Positions 7,981 through 16,654 of a DNA stretch of 64,000 bases are shown in pieces (the stretch's first letter is position 1; each line of letters opens with the position of its first letter). Under the pieces are notes generated by a model. It searched no databases. It was not told the origin of the DNA and worked only from the letters and a program-made list of their open reading frames with translations. Both the position numbers and the translations under genes were made by a program. The DNA lies in the NCBI RefSeq assembly GCF_039939195.1, contig NZ_JBDUUH010000014.1, forward strand, positions 99,187 to 163,186, written 5' to 3'. This DNA comes from Foliimonas ilicis. GTDB taxonomy: Bacteria > Pseudomonadota > Alphaproteobacteria > Rhizobiales > Rhizobiaceae.

Positions 7981-9594
7981 TTACTCGGCGGCGACCAGTC
8001 CTGCCATTTCCCGGTTTTTCATCAGCTTGTAGACGATCGAGTCCATCAGCGCCTGAAACGACGCATCGATGATGTTGTCGGAAACGCCGACGGTCGACCA
8101 GCGCGCGCCCGTCGCATCATGCGATTCAATCAGAACGCGCGTGATCGCCTCCGTGCCGCCATTCAGGATACGCACCTTGTAGTCGGACAGTTCGAGATCG
8201 CCGATTTCGCTCTGATATTTGCCGAGATCCTTGCGCAGCGCGATGTCGAGCGCATTGACCGGACCATGCCCTTCGGCAACCGACATTTTCTCTTCGCCAT
8301 CGACAATCACTTTCACGATTGCCTCGGACACGGTTCGCAACTGCCCGTTGGCGTCGAAACGCCGCTCGATCATGCAACGGAAGCTGGTGACGCGGAAGAA
8401 TTCCGGCACAGTATGCAGCATCTTGCGCGCCAACAGCTCAAAGCTCGCATCCGCGCCTTCATAGGCGTAGCCTTCGGCCTCGCGTTCCTTGACCACGGAA
8501 ATCAGCGCATCCAGCCGCCCGTCATCTTTCGGCACGTCGATGCCGCGCCGCTTCAACTCGCTGACGAAATTCGCCTTACCGCCCTGATCCGACACCATGA
8601 CCCTGCGCCTGTTGCCGACAGTTTCGGGCGGCACATGCTCATAGGTCTGCGGCTCCTTGGCGATTGCCGAAGCGTGAATGCCAGCCTTCGTCGCGAAGGC
8701 TGACGCACCGACATAGGGTGCCTGCGCTTCCGGCGCGCGGTTCAGCAATTCGTCGAAGGCGCGAGAGAGCCGCGAAATGCCCGACAGCGCTTCTGCCGAG
8801 ATTCCGGTCTCGAAACGTTCCGCGAAGGCGGGTTTCAGCGCCAGCGTCGGGATGATCGATATGAGGTTTGCGTTGCCGCAGCGCTCGCCGATGCCGTTCA
8901 GCGTTCCCTGAATCTGGCGCACGCCCGCATCGACGGCGGCAAGCGAATTCGCCACCGCTTGTCCCGTGTCGTCATGCGCGTGAATGCCGAGATTCTCTCC
9001 CGGAATACCCGCCGCAATCACCCTCTCAACGATCGCGCGCACTTCCGATGGCTGCGTGCCGCCATTGGTGTCACAAAGCACCACCCAGCGCGCGCCCGAT
9101 TCATAGGCCGCTTTCGCACAAGCCGTCGCATAGTCCGGGTTCGCCTTGAACCCGTCGAAGAAATGCTCGCAATCGACCAGCGCTTCCTTGCCGCCCGCGA
9201 CCGCAGCTTCGACCGAAGCGCGGATACTTTCGAGGTTTTCCTCGTTCGTGCAGCCGAGAGCTACGCGCACATGATAATCCCAGCTTTTCGCCACGAAACA
9301 GACCGCATCGGCCCTTGCCTGAACCAGTGATGCAAGGCCGGGATCGTTCGAGGCCGAAACGCCCGCGCGTTTCGTCATGCCGAAGGCGACGAATTTCGAG
9401 CGTGTCGTGCGCTTTTCGGCAAAGAACGCGGTGTCTGTCGGGTTCGCGCCAGGATAGCCGCCCTCGACATAGTCGAGGCCGAATTCGTCCAGCATGGTGG
9501 CGACGCTGATCTTGTCATCGACGGAGAAGTCGATGCCCGGCGTCTGCTGGCCATCGCGGAGCGTGGTGTCGAAGAGGTGGATGCGTTGTTTCAT
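7981..9594 (-). CDS. cimA: Citramalate synthase
   Basis: A 537-residue enzyme that condenses pyruvate and acetyl-CoA to citramalate, feeding isoleucine synthesis. The N-terminal TIM-barrel HMGL-like domain carries DTTLRDGQQTPG at residues 9-20, the metal-binding HAHDDTGQAVANS, and NGIGERCGNAN. The C-terminal third matches the LeuA-type regulatory dimer domain (YKVRILNGGTEAITRV). Length and the GQQTPG form separate it from 2-isopropylmalate synthase, which usually has GEQSPG. It stands alone between the RarD gene and palindromic element copy 2. Confidence 0.9.
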   Translation of the reverse strand: MKQRIHLFDTTLRDGQQTPGIDFSVDDKISVATMLDEFGLDYVEGGYPGANPTDTAFFAEKRTTRSKFVAFGMTKRAGVSASNDPGLASLVQARADAVCFVAKSWDYHVRVALGCTNEENLESIRASVEAAVAGGKEALVDCEHFFDGFKANPDYATACAKAAYESGARWVVLCDTNGGTQPSEVRAIVERVIAAGIPGENLGIHAHDDTGQAVANSLAAVDAGVRQIQGTLNGIGERCGNANLISIIPTLALKPAFAERFETGISAEALSGISRLSRAFDELLNRAPEAQAPYVGASAFATKAGIHASAIAKEPQTYEHVPPETVGNRRRVMVSDQGGKANFVSELKRRGIDVPKDDGRLDALISVVKEREAEGYAYEGADASFELLARKMLHTVPEFFRVTSFRCMIERRFDANGQLRTVSEAIVKVIVDGEEKMSVAEGHGPVNALDIALRKDLGKYQSEIGDLELSDYKVRILNGGTEAITRVLIESHDATGARWSTVGVSDNIIDASFQALMDSIVYKLMKNREMAGLVAAE

Positions 9595-9602
9595 TGCGAG
9601 GC

Positions 9603-9759
9603 ACCCCCCTCTGCCCTGCCGGGCATCTCCCCCTCAAGGGGGGAGATCAGATGTGAAAACTGTTTTCGCCAATCATTATCGTCGCAGAACAGGCGCGACG
9701 AAGGACATGGCTGATCTCCCCCCTTGAGGGGAAGATGGGCGGCAGCCCAGAGGGGGGTG
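9603..9759. repeat. Two-armed palindromic intergenic element, copy 2 of 6
   Basis: Arms at 9603-9650 and 9711-9759 are inverted copies separated by about 60 bases. This copy has the CTCAAGGGGG core subtype. It fills the whole gap between the start of cimA and the end of the iminopeptidase gene. Arm 2 carries small differences (GAAGATGGGCGGCAGCCC) from arm 1. Confidence 0.85.
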
Positions 9760-9766
9760 ACTTTGC

Positions 9767-10729
9767 TCACGCCTCTTTCCCCGCAAACCGATCCGTCGCG
9801 CGGATAAGCTGATCGAGAATACCGGGCTCCGAATAAGCATGCCCCGCGCCTTCGATCAGATGGAATTCCGCATCCGGCCAAGCCTTGTGAAGCGCCCATG
9901 CAAATCGCGCCGGGCATGGCATGTCGTAGCGGCCATGGACGATGACGCCCGGAATGCCTGCGAGCTTGCCCGCGTCACGCAGAAGCTGGCCTTCTTCCAA
10001 CCAGCCTGCATGCACAAAAAAATGGTTTTCGATGCGCGCAAAGGCGATCGCGAAATCGTCCTTGCCGAATTTGTCGCTCGTCGAAGGTTCCGGCAAAAGC
10101 GTGATCGTCTCGCCTTCCCAGAGGCTCCATGCGCGCGCTGCCTCGATCTGCGCCTTGCGGTCGTCGCCGGTCAGGCGCTTGCGGTAGGCCGCCATCATAT
10201 TGCCGCGCTCGGCCTCAGGAATGGGCGCCAGAAAGCGCTCCCATTTGTCGGGAAACATTTCCGAGACGCCGAACTGATAATACCAATCGAGCTCCGCCTT
10301 GGTCAGCGTGTAGATGCCGCGCACGACGAGTTCGCTCACCCTCTCAGGGTGCGTTTCCGCATAGGCCAACGCCAGCGTCGAACCCCAGGAGCCGCCGAAG
10401 ACCAGCCATTTTTCGAAGCCCGCAAGCTTGCGCAGACGCTCGATATCCTCGACCAGATGCCAGGTCGTGTTCGCTTCCAGCGATGCGTTGGGCACGGATT
10501 TTCCGCAGCCGCGCTGATCGAACAGGATTAGGTCGTAAAGCCTAGGATCGAACAGCCTGCGATGGCTGGGCGAAATCGTGCCGCCCGGCCCGCCATGCAG
10601 GAAGACTGCCGGTTTCGCACCCTTGGTGCCAACGCGTTCCCAGTAAATCTGGTGGCCGTCGCCAACATCCAGCATGCCCGTCTCGAACGGTTCGATTTCT
10701 GGATAGAGCGCGCGGAATTCTTGCATCAT
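9767..10729 (-). CDS. pip: Proline iminopeptidase (alpha/beta hydrolase)
   Basis: Releases N-terminal proline from peptides in the cytosol. The family signature HGGPGG lies near residue 45, the nucleophile elbow GGSWGS near 110, and the acid and His sites appear as GRYDMPCP and GAGHAYSE near the end; length (320) is normal. Its ATG at 10729 overlaps the stop of the upstream GFA gene (ATGATG around TGA), so it is the last gene of a five-gene overlapping operon. An earlier ATG at 10753 is possible. Confidence 0.9.
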   Translation of the reverse strand: MMQEFRALYPEIEPFETGMLDVGDGHQIYWERVGTKGAKPAVFLHGGPGGTISPSHRRLFDPRLYDLILFDQRGCGKSVPNASLEANTTWHLVEDIERLRKLAGFEKWLVFGGSWGSTLALAYAETHPERVSELVVRGIYTLTKAELDWYYQFGVSEMFPDKWERFLAPIPEAERGNMMAAYRKRLTGDDRKAQIEAARAWSLWEGETITLLPEPSTSDKFGKDDFAIAFARIENHFFVHAGWLEEGQLLRDAGKLAGIPGVIVHGRYDMPCPARFAWALHKAWPDAEFHLIEGAGHAYSEPGILDQLIRATDRFAGKEA

Positions 10730-11202
10730 AGTTTCAAACCCTGTGACGGCCATACGGGTGTTTCATGGTCGGGATGCTGGAAGGAGATGATCGCTTCCTG
10801 CTGCGTGTAATAATCGGTGTCCTGATAGACCGGAGCGTCGAAGATCGTCTCGACCCAGGGCAGCCGCGCGGCATAGTTCACCTGCATTTGCGGCGCAAGA
10901 TCGGAGCGGTCGTCGAATGCGCCGATGGCGATTTCCAGACCGCCCGGATGGCGATAGGTCAGCGGCGTGCCGCAATGCGGGCAAAAGCCACGGTCGATAT
11001 TGACCGACGACTGGAAATAGCTCGGCTCCTCGCGAATCCATTCGACGCCGTCCTTCGGGGCCGTCACCAGCGCGGAAAAGAATGAGCCGAACTGTTTTTG
11101 GCACATGCGGCAATGGCAGATAGACGGTCGCCCGAGCTCGCCCTTGATGCGAAAACGCACGGCGCCGCACTGGCAGCCGCCTGTTCTAATTGTGTCGGTC
11201 AT
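10726..11202 (-). CDS. GFA-family (glutathione-dependent formaldehyde-activating-like) zinc protein
   Basis: A 158-residue protein with the Cys patterns of the GFA/CENP-V fold: GGCQCGAVRF, CHCRMCQK and CPHCGTPL, which bind two zinc ions. The family includes Gfa, which speeds S-hydroxymethyl-glutathione formation, but most members have unknown substrates. It is a close paralogue of the gene just upstream, so the pair came from tandem duplication. The start at 11202 overlaps that gene's stop by ATGA. Confidence 0.88.
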   Translation of the reverse strand: MTDTIRTGGCQCGAVRFRIKGELGRPSICHCRMCQKQFGSFFSALVTAPKDGVEWIREEPSYFQSSVNIDRGFCPHCGTPLTYRHPGGLEIAIGAFDDRSDLAPQMQVNYAARLPWVETIFDAPVYQDTDYYTQQEAIISFQHPDHETPVWPSQGLKL

Positions 11203-11690
11203 GATTTCTTCTCCGGCGGCCACTGGTCGGTGTCGTGATCGGGGTGCTGGTAGGAAACGAGATCGGCCAGAAACGGCGCCGATTCTATATCGGCCATCGT
11301 TTCCTCGCCGGGCAAATCGGGAATGTGATCCATGAAGGGCAGCTTCTCCTCAATGCCCCACTGGATGACAGGCGCCAAACCCGACGGATCGTCGAAGGCA
11401 GCAATGGCGAGCGCAATGCCGTCCGGCGCTTCATAGGTCAACGGCGTGCCGCACTCGGCGCAAAAGCCGCGTTGCGCGAAATTGGAGGATTGATAACGCT
11501 TCGGTTCGCCGCGTGTCCATTCGAGCTTCGTGCCGCGCACGGAAACCAGCGGCGCATAAAAATTGCCGAACGCCTTCTGGCACATGCGGCAATGGCAGAT
11601 CGACGGTTCGCCAAGCGCCCCTTCGACGCGGAAACGCACCGCGCCGCACTGACAGCCCCCGGAATATTGCGGTTTGTTGTCGAGGCTCAT
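11199..11690 (-). CDS. GFA-family zinc protein, second paralogue
   Basis: A 163-residue protein with the same Cys set as its neighbour (GGCQCGAVRF, CHCRMCQK, CAECGTPL) and the same end pattern (YQHPDHDTDQWP against FQHPDHETPVWP). Its start overlaps the stop of the VOC gene and its own stop overlaps the next start, each by 4 bases. Two GFA proteins in one transcript may pair as a heterodimer or act on related substrates; nothing in the sequence decides this. Confidence 0.88.
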   Translation of the reverse strand: MSLDNKPQYSGGCQCGAVRFRVEGALGEPSICHCRMCQKAFGNFYAPLVSVRGTKLEWTRGEPKRYQSSNFAQRGFCAECGTPLTYEAPDGIALAIAAFDDPSGLAPVIQWGIEEKLPFMDHIPDLPGEETMADIESAPFLADLVSYQHPDHDTDQWPPEKKS

Positions 11691-12073
11691 GGCGTTGGCT
11701 CGTGACAGACGGCTTCGACATTGTTTCCGTCCGGATCGAAGACGAAAGCGGCGTAATAGTCAGGGTGGTAATGCGGACGAAGCCCCGGCGCGCCATTGTC
11801 CTTTGCACCGGCTTCGAGGGCAGCCGCATGAAACGCATCGACCTCGGCGCGAGAGCGTGCGGTAAAGGCGATGTGCTGCTTGTGCGCAACCGCCTCGCCT
11901 TCCTGCAACCAGAATGTCGGCCGGTCACGCCCATAGCCGCCGATCTTCTTGCCGCCTGTATATTCCAGCGGCACCATCATGATCAGCGATGCACCAAGCG
12001 GCACCATCGCCTTGTCGTAAAAACTCTTGGAGGTTTCGAAATCCGAAACCGTGATGCCGAGATGATCGATCAT
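11687..12073 (-). CDS. VOC-family (glyoxalase/bleomycin-resistance fold) protein
   Basis: A 128-residue protein with the paired beta-alpha-beta-beta-beta layout of the vicinal oxygen chelate family. It begins MIDHLGITVSDFETSKSFY with the metal-ligand His at residue 4, and ends with AFVFDPDGNNVEAVCHE, which carries the typical C-terminal Glu ligand. Substrate unknown; many such proteins handle glutathione adducts, which would fit the GFA genes downstream. The start overlaps the stop of the DUF559 gene by ATGA. Confidence 0.88.
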   Translation of the reverse strand: MIDHLGITVSDFETSKSFYDKAMVPLGASLIMMVPLEYTGGKKIGGYGRDRPTFWLQEGEAVAHKQHIAFTARSRAEVDAFHAAALEAGAKDNGAPGLRPHYHPDYYAAFVFDPDGNNVEAVCHEPTP

Positions 12074-12447
12074 GCCACTTCCTCCCGAACCGCCCCCGCC
12101 ACAATCACGATATGCTGACAGACATTGTCGATATCGCGAAGCACATCGTCATTCCAGAAGCGGAGAATGGTCCAGCCCAGCGCTTCCAACGCCGCGCTTC
12201 GTGACGCATCTGCTTGCGAGATAAAATCATCGGCGTGCTGAGAACCGTCGATTTCAACGATCAGTTTTTTCGTGGGGCATGCGAAATCCACGATGTATCC
12301 GCCTATCGGCAATTGCCGACGAAAGCCCAACCCCATCAGCCGATGCGCGCGAAGCTCATTCCACAGTTTGAACTCGGCATCGGTCATCGCCTTGCGCATC
12401 GTCTTCGCAAAGCCGCGATTTTTCTGGGGAACAGGCGCGTGGTTCAC
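12070..12447 (-). CDS. DUF559 protein, Vsr-like restriction-endonuclease fold
   Basis: A 125-residue protein with the DUF559 core: RAHRLMGLGFRRQLPIGGYIVDFAC, then the acidic strand KLIVEIDGSQHA and LGWTILRFWNDDV (each a conserved block). The D...E-I-D-G-x-x-H arrangement resembles the catalytic site of Vsr-type nucleases, but no activity is proven for the family. First gene of the five-gene overlapping operon; palindromic element copy 3 begins 8 bases upstream of its start. Confidence 0.85.
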   Translation of the reverse strand: MNHAPVPQKNRGFAKTMRKAMTDAEFKLWNELRAHRLMGLGFRRQLPIGGYIVDFACPTKKLIVEIDGSQHADDFISQADASRSAALEALGWTILRFWNDDVLRDIDNVCQHIVIVAGAVREEVA

Positions 12448-12454
12448 CGTACCT

Positions 12455-12633
12455 CACCCCCCTCTGCCCTGCCGGGCATCTCCCCCTCAAGTGGGGAGAT
12501 TGGCAGTTTCGACCGGTCATCAGGATTTTCAATGGCGGCAATGAAGCCTTCACCCGTGACGTTTGGCGAAGACATGCCTGAAAGCTGATCTCCCCCCTTG
12601 AGGGGGAGATGCCCGGCAGGGCAGAGGGGGGTG
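12455..12633. repeat. Two-armed palindromic intergenic element, copy 3 of 6
   Basis: Arms at 12455-12503 and 12587-12633, inverted to each other, with about 83 bases between them, the longest spacer of the six copies. Core subtype CTCAAGTGGGG/CTTGAGGGGG. It lies between the cysS stop and the DUF559 start, so promoter or 5-prime mRNA parts of the DUF559 operon must overlap it. Confidence 0.85.
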
Positions 12634-12643
12634 CCCCGCTCCC

Positions 12644-14140
12644 TCACCGCTTCACTTCCCAAGTCGTGATGCGTTCGCCGGTCTCCGGGTCCTTGCCGTC
12701 CTTCAACTGAATGCCCTGCTCCAGAAGCTCGTCGCGGATGCGGTCTGCTTCGGCCCAGTTTTTGGCGGCTATGAAGGATAGGCGTTCATCTACGGCTGCG
12801 CGGTGAACCTCGTCCAAATTTGAATTTGACGTTACTTCAATACCGACAAGATGAAGGGTTCGCACAGCAGACGCTATGGAATGCGCGATTTTACCCTTTG
12901 TCTCAAATCCCGAAAACTCTTCGCCAAATCCAACAGCATTGATTTTCGAGGCGTCGTCCTCTTCGGCCCATTGTCCAACATTCATCATGCTATGGATAAC
13001 TTCAAAGAATTTCGAGAGGTCGAGATCGTTTTTAAGTGCGTCAATTGCGGCCTGTGGAACTTCCCCTTCGACGCCGTCAGTCTGATCCAGTCTGCGACGC
13101 CACCGATTTAGCCAACTTTCGGCCTCTGCAAGTTTCCGCACACTAAAATCAATCGGCTCGCGATAATGCGTCATCAACATCGCAAGGCGCAGCACTTCGC
13201 CTGGCCATTTGCGGCCGCCGAACTTATCCGTTTCGAGCAGATCATTGATCGTGACGAAGTTTCCCTCGCTTTTCGACATCTTACGGCCTTCGACCTGCAC
13301 GAAACCATTATGCAGCCAGTAGTTCGCCATGACATCCGTACCGTGGGCGCAGCGGGATTGGGCGATTTCGTTTTCGTGGTGGGGGAAGATCAGGTCCAAC
13401 CCGCCGCCGTGAATGTCGAATATCTCGCCGAGATAGGCCGCGCTCATGGCCGAGCATTCGATGTGCCAGCCGGGGCGGCCTCTGCCCCATGGGCTTCCCC
13501 AGCCCGGCTCTTCGGCGGACGAAAGCTTCCAGAGAACGAAATCACCGGGGTTTTTCTTGTGGCGATCGACCGCCACACGCGCGCCAGCCTGCTGCTCGTC
13601 CAGCGGGCGCTTGGAAAGCTGGCCGTAATCCTTCATCGAGGCGGTGTCGAACAGAACTTCGCCTTCCGCTTCATAGGCATGGCCGCGTTCGATGAGACGT
13701 TGAATCAACGTGATCATGTCGGCCTTGCCATCAGCGCGCGGCTGCACGAATTCGGTCGCGCGCGGCTCGAATGTCGGCTCAAGGCAGCCGAGCGCCTTTA
13801 CGTCGGCGTGGAACTGGTCAGCCGTTTTCTGCGTGACCTTGCCAATCGCTTCGTTCAGCGGCAGATCGGGAAAGTCGCGCAGTGCGCGCGCATTGATCTT
13901 GTCGTCGACGTCGGTGATGTTGCGCACATAAGTCACGCTCTCCGCGCCGTAGAGATGGCGCAGAAGGCGATACAGCACGTCGAACACGATAACGGGGCGC
14001 GCATTGCCGATATGGGCGAAGTCGTAGACCGTCGGGCCGCAGACATACATGCGTACATTATTGGCGTCGATCGGCGCGAAGTCTTCCTTCGTGCGCGTCA
14101 GCGTGTTGTAGAGCTTCAGTCCCTTGAAACCTTCAGACAT
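12644..14140 (-). CDS. cysS: Cysteinyl-tRNA synthetase
   Basis: Class I synthetase charging tRNA-Cys, 498 residues. The HIGH-type motif is in VYDFAHIGNARP near residue 40, the KMSKS motif is exact (GRKMSKSEGNF), and the zinc ligands are visible as VCGPT, HIECSAM and PHHENEIAQ. The C-terminal part (about residues 345-440) is unusual: its DNA (about 12800-13080) is close to 42-50 percent G+C by my count, against near 60 percent around it, and the protein differs from the DALR-type linker I expect in relatives. The end (LEQGIQLKDGKDPETGERI) is again typical. It may be a recombined segment. Confidence 0.93.
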   Translation of the reverse strand: MSEGFKGLKLYNTLTRTKEDFAPIDANNVRMYVCGPTVYDFAHIGNARPVIVFDVLYRLLRHLYGAESVTYVRNITDVDDKINARALRDFPDLPLNEAIGKVTQKTADQFHADVKALGCLEPTFEPRATEFVQPRADGKADMITLIQRLIERGHAYEAEGEVLFDTASMKDYGQLSKRPLDEQQAGARVAVDRHKKNPGDFVLWKLSSAEEPGWGSPWGRGRPGWHIECSAMSAAYLGEIFDIHGGGLDLIFPHHENEIAQSRCAHGTDVMANYWLHNGFVQVEGRKMSKSEGNFVTINDLLETDKFGGRKWPGEVLRLAMLMTHYREPIDFSVRKLAEAESWLNRWRRRLDQTDGVEGEVPQAAIDALKNDLDLSKFFEVIHSMMNVGQWAEEDDASKINAVGFGEEFSGFETKGKIAHSIASAVRTLHLVGIEVTSNSNLDEVHRAAVDERLSFIAAKNWAEADRIRDELLEQGIQLKDGKDPETGERITTWEVKR

Positions 14141-14489
14141 AACTTTCCCCTGGCCTGCTGGCCGGGGCGTTTGTCCTGTCTGTCAAGAAAAGGCGAAAAC
14201 GTCCGGTCCAGCGCAAGCGCTAGCCAATAATGCAGATACCACAAATGGTGGACGGCGTTTTCATGTGCGCTTTATCGCGCTTCCCGCCTGTTGCCGTCAA
14301 GACGCAACTTCATACGAAATGCCCTGCACATATGACCAGTGTGTACCCTTGGGGTCACAGGTAAGATTTTATTAAACATGTAGGAACATGGATTGGGAGA
14401 AGTCTCTGAAATTCCAAGCATTCGACACGTTTTGGACGGAATCGGGCATCACTTCCTAAACTTATCGAAACGAACGAAAGGATAAGACA
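14141..14489. other. Gene-free stretch upstream of cysS and of a small protein gene
   Basis: This 349-base gap holds the divergent starts of cysS (minus) and a 54-residue protein gene (plus). I see no convincing reading frame or strong hairpin in it. An AAAGGA ribosome site stands at about 14477-14482 for the plus-strand gene. Confidence 0.5.
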
Positions 14490-14654
14490 ATGACCCCCGC
14501 AAAGAGCGAAGCAGAACGCACACGCGCTCAATATGCCGCTCTTACAAAGCACTATGGCGCAATCGGCCCGGCTGCAATTCTGGCCGCCGTTCTTTGTGCC
14601 ACGCGCAAAACGACTTTGAAGCCTGCCACTCTACCCGCTCGCAAGGCGGCTTAA
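14490..14654 (+). CDS. Small conserved-looking protein of 54 residues
   Basis: ATG at 14490 preceded by an AAAGGA site at good distance opens a 54-codon frame ending in TAA at 14652-14654. The protein begins MTPAKSEAERTRAQYAALTK and has a charged helix followed by a short Ala-rich hydrophobic stretch (IGPAAILAAVLCA), then a basic tail. Codon choice has the high third-position G+C of its neighbours. Its last 24 bases overlap the 3-prime end of the convergent LysE-type gene. I do not recognise a function; the ribosome site and codon use make it likely real. Confidence 0.55.
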   Translation: MTPAKSEAERTRAQYAALTKHYGAIGPAAILAAVLCATRKTTLKPATLPARKAA

Positions 14655-15257
14655 CAGGCTCAGTCCTATAGCGGCCATTACCAGGCCGATGAGAAGATCG
14701 AGCACCCGCCATGCCGCGGGCCGGGCAAAGACCGGCTGCAGCAATCGGGCGCCGTAACCCAGACCGAAGAACCAGACGAAGGACGCGACCACCGCACCTG
14801 CCCCATAGGCCGTGCGGGCAGAGCCTTCGTAACGCGCCGAAAGCGAACCCAGCAGGACCACCGTGTCGAGATAGACATGCGGGTTCAGGAAGGTGAAGGC
14901 GAGGCAAGTGCCGATTGCGGCCTTCAGGCTGCCGCCTGTGTTATTTGCGGCCTGCATGGCCGATGGCTTCATCGCCCGCCTGAAGGCGATTGCCGCATAG
15001 GCAAACAGAAACACCGCACCGCCAAGCGTCACGAACCAGATCAAACTCGGCGAAGTCGAGATCAGCGTGCCAAGGCCTGCAACACCGGCGACAATCAGCA
15101 GCGCATCCGCCAGAGCGCAAATCAGGCACAGAATGAAGACGTGCTGGCGCAGCAGCCCTTGACGCAGAATGAACGCGTTCTGCGCGCCAATCGCGATTAT
15201 CAGCGACCCACCAAGCAAAAAGCCTGACAATGCAGGCGCAAACATTTCAAAATTCAT
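14631..15257 (-). CDS. argO: LysE/ArgO-family amino-acid exporter
   Basis: A 208-residue membrane protein with six predicted helices. The family hallmarks are IAIGAQNAFILRQGL near residues 20-34 and FTFLNPHVYLDT near 118-129, as in the L-lysine/arginine exporters LysE and ArgO. It exports basic amino acids when they build up inside the cell. The start at 15257 was chosen because the Met fits the family start; upstream in-frame sequence overlaps the SRAP gene and has no family likeness. No LysG/ArgP regulator gene is next to it. Confidence 0.83.
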   Translation of the reverse strand: MNFEMFAPALSGFLLGGSLIIAIGAQNAFILRQGLLRQHVFILCLICALADALLIVAGVAGLGTLISTSPSLIWFVTLGGAVFLFAYAAIAFRRAMKPSAMQAANNTGGSLKAAIGTCLAFTFLNPHVYLDTVVLLGSLSARYEGSARTAYGAGAVVASFVWFFGLGYGARLLQPVFARPAAWRVLDLLIGLVMAAIGLSLLSRLASG

Positions 15258-15268
15258 GTGTTCGGGCT

Positions 15269-16024
15269 CTAAAACAGAGACATCTGCTGGTCGGATGGCT
15301 TGGGCTTCGCAGGCTGCGCGACAGGATCTTTCGGCTCGACACGCTCCTGCAAATCCGCCCCGACATTCGCAACCTTGTTGACCTTGTCGGAAACCGGAAT
15401 GGCTTCGAAAAAGCCCGGATCGGCTGGTTTCAGAAGATCGGCCACATCGCGCGGCTCCTGCGTGCGGCAGTCCAGCCAGCACGAAAAATCCTGTTGCGCG
15501 ATGACGATCGGCATGCGGCCGTGGATATGGCCGATGTCGTCATTGGCGCGCGTGGTCAGGATCGCGCCCGTGTCCATCTCCGATCCGCCGGCTTCCGCAT
15601 AGGTTTCCATCAGGCCAGCAAAGGCGATCAGCCCGCCATTTTTTGGCCGGATCCAATAGGCTTGCCCCTTGCCGCCGCTGTTCTGCTGCCATTCGTAAAA
15701 ACCGGAAGCCGGGATCAGCGCCCGCCGGTGGCGCATAGCCGTTCGGAACGAGGCCTTTGTGGCCGCAGTTTCCGAGCGCGCATTGAACAGAAGCGGGAAA
15801 TCCTTCGGGTCTTTAACCCAGGAAGGCAGCAATCCCCAGCGAACGAGATAGGGCTGGCGATCCGGCATATTCGATCCCGGCGGCCTCGACGGACCGGATG
15901 TGACGAGCAGGATCGGCTGCGTCGGCGCGATGTTGTAGCGTGGCGGAAACGCTTCAAGCTCGGTCGTTCCGAGAAATGTCTCGGTCTGCTCGGCAGTGGC
16001 GGTCAGTGAAAAACGTCCGCACAT
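15269..16024 (-). CDS. SRAP domain protein (YedK/HMCES family)
   Basis: A 251-residue protein of the SOS-response-associated peptidase family, which crosslinks to abasic sites in single-stranded DNA through Cys2 and shields them. Cys2 is present (MCGRFS), as are the Asn of FNARSET, the Glu of SGFYEWQ and the His of IHGRMP. Many family members sit near SOS genes, but none is visible here. The LysE-type gene begins 11 bases after its stop, so the two may be cotranscribed. The C-terminal end (SDQQMSLF) looks like a beta-clamp-type hydrophobic tail (QxxSLF), which would be worth testing. Confidence 0.9.
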   Translation of the reverse strand: MCGRFSLTATAEQTETFLGTTELEAFPPRYNIAPTQPILLVTSGPSRPPGSNMPDRQPYLVRWGLLPSWVKDPKDFPLLFNARSETAATKASFRTAMRHRRALIPASGFYEWQQNSGGKGQAYWIRPKNGGLIAFAGLMETYAEAGGSEMDTGAILTTRANDDIGHIHGRMPIVIAQQDFSCWLDCRTQEPRDVADLLKPADPGFFEAIPVSDKVNKVANVGADLQERVEPKDPVAQPAKPKPSDQQMSLF

Positions 16025-16199
16025 GGCTCAACAACGCTCCAACGAAGAGTTTTCGCGCGCCGGACCATATTCTCCGAGGATTTTCGCTGCAAGATCGCTC
16101 ATTTTCACATCGTTGCCGGTGGAAATCGGCTGCTGCAACGTCTAATCCTCTTAAAACGCGGGCAGTCCACCGCTTTCCTCTTCCCGTCAGGATAATTCG

Positions 16200-16610
16200 A
16201 TGAGCGAGAGACAAATCCTGCCGGCAGTGTCGGTCGCCGCCATTCGCGGAGATAGAGTCTTGCTGGTCAAACGCGCGCGCGCACCATCCAAGGGGCTTTA
16301 CGCGTTTCCGGGTGGACGGGTCGAAGAAGGCGAGACGCTGGAAGAGGCGGCAAAGCGCGAATTGCTTGAGGAAACAGGGCTGGAAGTCACCGAAATCCGG
16401 CCTTTCCGGGAGATCTACATTTCCGCCGCCGCAGGCGACCGGCCCATCGACTACCGGCTCCAGGTTTTTGCCGGGCTTGCTGCGCCGGGCGAACCGATTG
16501 CCGCAGACGATGCGGAAGAAGCCCGTTTCGTAACGCTTCGCGAGATGGAAGGCATGCAATTGACGGACTCGATCTACGAAATCGCCGAAGAACTAATTCG
16601 CAACAGCTAA
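16200..16610 (+). CDS. NUDIX hydrolase
   Basis: A 136-residue NUDIX protein with the full box beginning GGRVEEGE and ending RELLEETGL at about residues 38-60. The beginning (MSERQILPAVSVAAIRGDRV) is typical of ADP-ribose-type or general nucleoside-diphosphate hydrolases. Substrate cannot be read from the sequence. Its TAA stop overlaps an ATG at 16610 that could start the next gene, which suggests one transcript. Confidence 0.88.
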   Translation: MSERQILPAVSVAAIRGDRVLLVKRARAPSKGLYAFPGGRVEEGETLEEAAKRELLEETGLEVTEIRPFREIYISAAAGDRPIDYRLQVFAGLAAPGEPIAADDAEEARFVTLREMEGMQLTDSIYEIAEELIRNS

Positions 16611-16654
16611 TGAATGGCCTTGCGGGCGTCAAAATCTTTGGCCAGAAGTGCCTC

